DNA from: Actinomycetes bacterium | GTDB taxonomy: Bacteria; Actinomycetota; Actinomycetes; S36-B12; UBA10799 | NCBI GenBank assembly: GCA_029779995.1 | Contig: JAKOZM010000138.1 | Span: forward strand, 1-18,007 | Direction: 5' to 3' | Length of the DNA stretch: 18,007 nt | Part shown: piece by piece, positions 14,833 through 18,007 of the stretch | Layout of the letters: each line of letters opens with the position of its first letter | How positions within the stretch are numbered: position 1 is the first letter of the stretch | Notes under the pieces: generated by a model | What the model was told of the DNA's origin: nothing | What the model saw: the letters and a program-made list of their open reading frames with translations, nothing else | Databases searched by the model: none | Position numbers and translations under genes: made by a program

Positions 14833-15180
14833 CTATCCGACCCCCAAATCATGCAAAGTGTCATCATCGATTCCGAAATGGTGCGCGATCTCGTGCACAA
14901 CCGTGATGTAGACCTCGCGCACGACGTCCGCTTGGGTCGCACACATGGCCAAAATGGGATTTCGGAAGATCCGGATCCGGTCGGGCAGGGCTGCCACGTA
15001 CCAGGAGTCGCGCTCGGTCAAGGGGATACCTTCGTACAAGCCGAGCAGATATGGATCCTCCGCGGGTGGGTCGTCCTCCACCACGATGCCCACGTTCTCG
15101 ATGTGCTGGGCCAGGCTCGCCGGAATCACGTTCACAGCAGCCTCGACGAGCTGCTCGAACCGTTCGGCACTGACCTCCAC
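14833..15180 (-). CDS. Small zincin-like metallopeptidase family protein
   Basis: The product of about 115 residues contains HEIAHHFGIDDDTLHDLG near its C-terminus, a zinc-binding HExxH with a downstream conserved GI(D/x)D segment. This matches the small actinobacterial metallopeptidase family once named DUF1025 (PF06262-type). The protein is acidic, soluble and without a signal peptide; natural substrates are not known. The start is taken as GTG 15180, which has GGAG 5 bases upstream (15186-15189). The adjacent GTG 15183 has only 2 bases of spacing, and ATG 15225 would add a tail reaching into the repeat-rich intergenic region. It lies between the ATL gene and the DUF4097-like gene, all on the minus strand. 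Confidence 0.85.
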   Translation of the reverse strand: MEVSAERFEQLVEAAVNVIPASLAQHIENVGIVVEDDPPAEDPYLLGLYEGIPLTERDSWYVAALPDRIRIFRNPILAMCATQADVVREVYITVVHEIAHHFGIDDDTLHDLGVG

Positions 15181-15228
15181 CACATCTCCACCTTCACATG
15201 GCGATGGCAGTGCGCGCACCCGCACTTC

Positions 15229-15309
15229 CGCCCGCTTCGTTCAGAATCGCCCCTGTCGGACGGGCGCATCTGAACGAAACCGGCGCACCTTCAGAATCGC
15301 CCGCTTCGT
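15229..15309. repeat. Intergenic repeat element: three copies of a 13-17 bp motif, one inverted
   Basis: TTCGTTCAGAATCGCCC occurs at 15236-15252. A minus-strand copy with two changes in the middle (TTCGTTCAGATGCGCCC) occupies 15262-15278. A third, shorter direct copy (TTCAGAATCGCCC) is at 15290-15302. A linked 12-mer CGCCCGCTTCGT flanks copies one and three (15229-15240 and 15298-15309). The whole stands in the gap between the ATL stop and the metallopeptidase start. It looks like a REP- or MITE-like element; I cannot test whether it recurs elsewhere. Confidence 0.75.
15236..15278. repeat. Long inverted repeat within the intergenic element
   Basis: TTCGTTCAGA (15236-15245) pairs perfectly with TCTGAACGAA (15269-15278). 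After a 2x2 mismatch, CGCCC (15248-15252) pairs with GGGCG (15262-15266) around a 9-base loop. It lies about 34 bases beyond the ATL stop codon and could fold in the ATL mRNA tail, but no U-tract follows on either strand, so it is not a standard intrinsic terminator. Confidence 0.7.
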
Positions 15310-15311
15310 AC

Positions 15312-15662
15312 CTACCCGGCGGGCCCGGCATCCACCACGGGCAAGAGGTCCTCGGGGCTAGGCCGCCAGCGCCGCTGGCCAAGTGGCACGCGCCTGTCCA
15401 CCACGGTGACCCCCTCGGCCGACAGCAGCACAGTGGCCTGGGCCAGAACCGACTCCGCGACAGTTCCCGATGATTGCACCACCCGCCACCACGGCACACC
15501 TGACCCGAACCGTCGCAGCGTCGAGGCGGCCCGGCGAGCCGTGCAGGGGAAGCCGAGCTCTTCGGCCATGGCGGCCATATCGCCATAGGTTGCCAGACTC
15601 CCCGCCGGGATGAGGCGCACCAGATCGAGCAGCATCTCATCCAATGGACCGGGATCGGTCAC
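15312..15662 (-). CDS. Alkyltransferase-like protein (ATL), MGMT fold without the reactive cysteine
   Basis: ATL proteins bind O6-alkylguanine in DNA, flip the base and flag it for nucleotide excision repair, without removing the alkyl group. The 116-residue product matches the DNA-binding domain of O6-methylguanine-DNA methyltransferase: GSLATYGDMAAMAEELGFP (21-39) with Y26, an RRAASTLRR helix (43-51) carrying the Arg finger, and VPWWRVVQSSG (56-66). The canonical PCHR motif is replaced by PWWR, with W58 where the acceptor cysteine would be. The N-terminal MGMT domain is absent, as is usual for ATL. The start is GTG 15662-15660, overlapping the sbcC stop by 4 bases (GTGA), so it is coupled to the repair nuclease gene. 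Its stop is followed by the intergenic repeat element. Confidence 0.88.
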   Translation of the reverse strand: MTDPGPLDEMLLDLVRLIPAGSLATYGDMAAMAEELGFPCTARRAASTLRRFGSGVPWWRVVQSSGTVAESVLAQATVLLSAEGVTVVDRRVPLGQRRWRPSPEDLLPVVDAGPAG

Positions 15663-18007
15663 ACCCGCACCTCCAACCGGCTGACACCCGGCCGCTGGCC
15701 GTCACGGCGCACGCTGATCCGGGGATCGATGCGCCGTTTGAGAAGGTCGACATGACTCACCAGACCAATGATCCGGTCCTGTCCCGCACGCACCTGTTCG
15801 AGCATGTCCATCACCTCATCGAGCGTTCGCTCATCGAGGGATCCGAACCCTTCGTCGATGAACAGTGTTCCGAGTTCGATCCCCCCGGACTCGCTGCGCA
15901 CAACGTCGGCCAGTCCCAGCGCCAGCGCCAGCGCCACGTAGAAGCGCTCGCCCCCGCTCAGTGATCTCGTCGACCGAGTCTGCTCCGTGCGCTGATCGGC
16001 AACCAGAAGATCGAGACCCGCCAGACCGCGATTGTCCAGCCCACCGTGTTCCACGACCAACTGGTAGCGCCCTTCCGAGATCGCGTCGAGCCGGTCGTTG
16101 GCTGCATCAACCACGGACTGGAACCTGCGCATGAGGACGAAAGAGGACAACCGAACCCGGTGCACGACCTCGCTGCGGTTGGCGGTGGCCAGGTCAGCCA
16201 TCCGAATGACCCCCGCGGTGTCCTGCAGACGGCGCTCAAGGGTGTCGAGCGCCTCGACGAGTGCGGTCCGCAGAGGCACGGCCTGCTCGAGGCGGTACGC
16301 AAGGCTTCCCATGGCCGCTATGACCTCCGTGTGCGCAAGCGTCTTTGTGGCCAAGTCATCCACTAACGAGGAGAGGTCGACGACGACGTCCGGGTCGACC
16401 TCCCGCAACTGCGCGAGTCCCGCCGACGTTTCCGTCACGAGGCGGTGGTGTTCCTCAACGACGGCGCGCAACTGCTGCTCACGCGCCGGCGGGAGGATCG
16501 CTGCCTGGGCCGTTGGCAGATCCGGCAGGCCCACCTGATCAAGAAGGGCCGCCAGGGTGAGGCGGGCCTCCTCCTGGGATGCCCGGGCGTGGGTCAACGC
16601 AGAGTTGGCAGTGAGGAGGTCGCGGATGGCCGTCGCCTGCCGTTGCAGAGCGACCACCCGGACCCCGACCGAGGGGAAGGACATACGGGCGCGATCGACC
16701 TGCTCGGTCAGCTCATCGCACTGCTGACGCAATGCCTGTAGGTCATTGCCGGCCTGCTGCCGGGCCAACTCCGCGCCAGCCCCGGCCTGTGCCAGTTCCG
16801 CAGACTCCTCCTGCAGGCGGTCCACGGTTTGCCGGGCTGCCTGCACTGCTGCCACACGGGCTCGGCAAGCGTCGAGCTCGCGGTCGATCTCGTCGCGACG
16901 CTGGAGCAACGCAGCCCGGTCGGCGTCGATCCCGGACAGCCGTGCGTCAATGCAAGCCTGGATCCGCTGCACCCGGTGGGTAGCGGCGGTCAGCCGAGCC
17001 CTGGCCTGTTCCTCTCCAGCCTCCAGTCGCTCGAGATCCGGTGCGGCCCCCGTCCCCGGCTGCGCGGGCTGCGGGTGTTCCACCGCCCCACAGACAAGAC
17101 ATGGCTGGCCCTCGCGAAGGGTGGCAGCCAGAGCTGCGGCGTGATTGGCCGAGTGCTCCCGGCGGGCCTGTTCCACACTGGCGAGGGCGCGTGCCTGGGC
17201 ACTCGCGGCCTCACCCGCATCCACTTGAGCCAGGACCAAGTCTGCCTGCAGCCGATCGACCTCATCCCACACGAGCAGTGCCGAAGCCACGGCCGCAGAC
17301 GCCACTGTGAGCCCCGTCAGCACGTCTCGTGGCTCGTCGGCAACGACGCTTTGTGCGCGCGCCTGCGCAATCTGGGTACTGATCCCGGCCCGCCTCGTAG
17401 CGAGCGTCGAACACCGTTCACTGGCATCCGTCAGCATCTGCTGCAAGTGCGGAACGTGTGCCAGCAAGGCCGGCAGGCGCTGCTCAGCCTCGGCGGCACC
17501 GGCCAACTCCCCGATCGCGCGTTCGCACGCCGTGAGAGCCGCGGCACTGACGTCCTCGACTTCCAGCGCAGCCACGGCGGTGCTCGCTTGCTCATAGCCC
17601 TGGGCGGCTTCGGCAGCACGCTCCGCAGCGGATTCCCAGGCGCTGGCAGCGGGTTGCACCGGGCGGGCACGGTCGTGCGCCGTAAGCGCCGAACGCATCT
17701 GCTGCACCTCATCGGCAGCAGCATCCAGCTCACGTTGCCGCCGCAGATACTCCCGTTTGTGCTCCTGCGCCGCCACCAACGCCTCCGCGCTTGCCAGGGC
17801 GACCTTCGCCCGCGCGACCTCCACACCGGCGTGTTCGGCCCTGCCGCGAGCCGCGGCGAGGTCGCGGCGCACTCTGGCGATCTCCTCATCAATGCTGGCC
17901 AATGGCTGCTCGCTGGGGGGCAGGCCCAGAACGCCCAGACACCTGTCGGCGTGCTCCTGCACGCTGGTCTGGGCCGCCTTGCGCTGCAGCAGCGCCGCCT
18001 TGCGCAT
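15659..18007 (-). CDS. sbcC: Exonuclease subunit SbcC (Rad50-like), N-terminal part beyond window edge
   Basis: SbcC is the SMC/Rad50-type ATPase of the SbcCD nuclease, which cuts DNA hairpins and blocked ends. About 782 C-terminal residues are in the window. They comprise a long Ala/Glu/Arg-rich coiled coil, a zinc hook PCLVC (cysteines at bases 17090-17092 and 17099-17101) near the middle, a second coiled coil, and then the C-terminal ATPase lobe. The ABC signature SLSGGE is about 95 residues from the end and the Walker B LGTLFIDEGFGSLD follows. The VSHVDLL switch is also present. The N-terminal lobe with Walker A is missing, so the ATG at the right edge (18007) is an internal methionine, not the start. 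A probable sbcD lies further upstream outside the window. The stop overlaps the ATL start. Confidence 0.93.
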   Translation of the reverse strand: MRKAALLQRKAAQTSVQEHADRCLGVLGLPPSEQPLASIDEEIARVRRDLAAARGRAEHAGVEVARAKVALASAEALVAAQEHKREYLRRQRELDAAADEVQQMRSALTAHDRARPVQPAASAWESAAERAAEAAQGYEQASTAVAALEVEDVSAAALTACERAIGELAGAAEAEQRLPALLAHVPHLQQMLTDASERCSTLATRRAGISTQIAQARAQSVVADEPRDVLTGLTVASAAVASALLVWDEVDRLQADLVLAQVDAGEAASAQARALASVEQARREHSANHAAALAATLREGQPCLVCGAVEHPQPAQPGTGAAPDLERLEAGEEQARARLTAATHRVQRIQACIDARLSGIDADRAALLQRRDEIDRELDACRARVAAVQAARQTVDRLQEESAELAQAGAGAELARQQAGNDLQALRQQCDELTEQVDRARMSFPSVGVRVVALQRQATAIRDLLTANSALTHARASQEEARLTLAALLDQVGLPDLPTAQAAILPPAREQQLRAVVEEHHRLVTETSAGLAQLREVDPDVVVDLSSLVDDLATKTLAHTEVIAAMGSLAYRLEQAVPLRTALVEALDTLERRLQDTAGVIRMADLATANRSEVVHRVRLSSFVLMRRFQSVVDAANDRLDAISEGRYQLVVEHGGLDNRGLAGLDLLVADQRTEQTRSTRSLSGGERFYVALALALGLADVVRSESGGIELGTLFIDEGFGSLDERTLDEVMDMLEQVRAGQDRIIGLVSHVDLLKRRIDPRISVRRDGQRPGVSRLEVRV

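Noticed and set aside
15236..15278. Long stem considered as an intrinsic terminator of the sbcC-ATL transcript
   Set aside because: No run of T follows the stem on either strand, and the stem arms belong to a three-copy repeat. It may still affect mRNA ends, but the standard terminator call is not supported.
18005..18007. ATG at the right edge as the start of a complete gene
   Set aside because: SbcC needs an N-terminal Walker A lobe before the coiled coil. The frame begins inside the coiled coil, so the gene continues past the window.

Overview
This window is a high-GC, chromosomal, housekeeping segment of an actinobacterium (Actinomycetota). The best evidence is gene order: argS - lysA - hom - thrC - thrB - rho - rpmE - prfA, all on the minus strand, is the order known from Mycobacterium and many other actinobacteria. 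Further support comes from a Rho with a long Arg/Asn-rich insert, frequent GTG starts, and several genes that look leaderless. Genus cannot be read from the sequence. I see no insertion sequence, phage gene or CRISPR array.

Left part (1-4478): the N-terminal two thirds of release factor 1 (prfA) abuts ribosomal protein L31 (rpmE). A secreted protein of unknown function then sits between rpmE and rho, where many relatives have nothing. Rho termination factor follows. Upstream of rho is a 268-bp divergent, structured intergenic region, and then a small CoA-binding-fold protein on the plus strand.

Middle (4489-11543): thrB, thrC and hom overlap by 1 and 4 bases and form a threonine unit that converts aspartate semialdehyde to threonine. 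lysA (diaminopimelate decarboxylase, last lysine step) lies just upstream, so the two branches of the aspartate pathway sit together. Upstream are argS and a small putative lipoprotein gene. A tRNA-Arg(CCG) gene is divergent from them.

Right part (11561-18007): an LRV/HEAT-like repeat protein; a polytopic membrane protein and a PlsC-type acyltransferase on the plus strand; then a minus-strand series. In transcription order that series is sbcC (3' part only), an alkyltransferase-like DNA repair protein, an intergenic repeat element, a small zincin-type metallopeptidase, a DUF4097-like protein and a DUF2089-like zinc-ribbon/HTH protein. The sbcC/ATL and DUF4097/DUF2089 pairs overlap by 4 bases, which suggests coupled translation.

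Most of the window is ordinary core genome. The points worth a second look are: six genes with a TANNNT hexamer exactly 6 or 7 bases before the start codon, which is the signature of leaderless transcription; a three-copy repeat with a long inverted repeat between the ATL and metallopeptidase genes; the structured rho leader; and the two small two-gene modules of unknown role (membrane protein + acyltransferase, DUF4097 + DUF2089). I did not find a clear new defence or mobile system.
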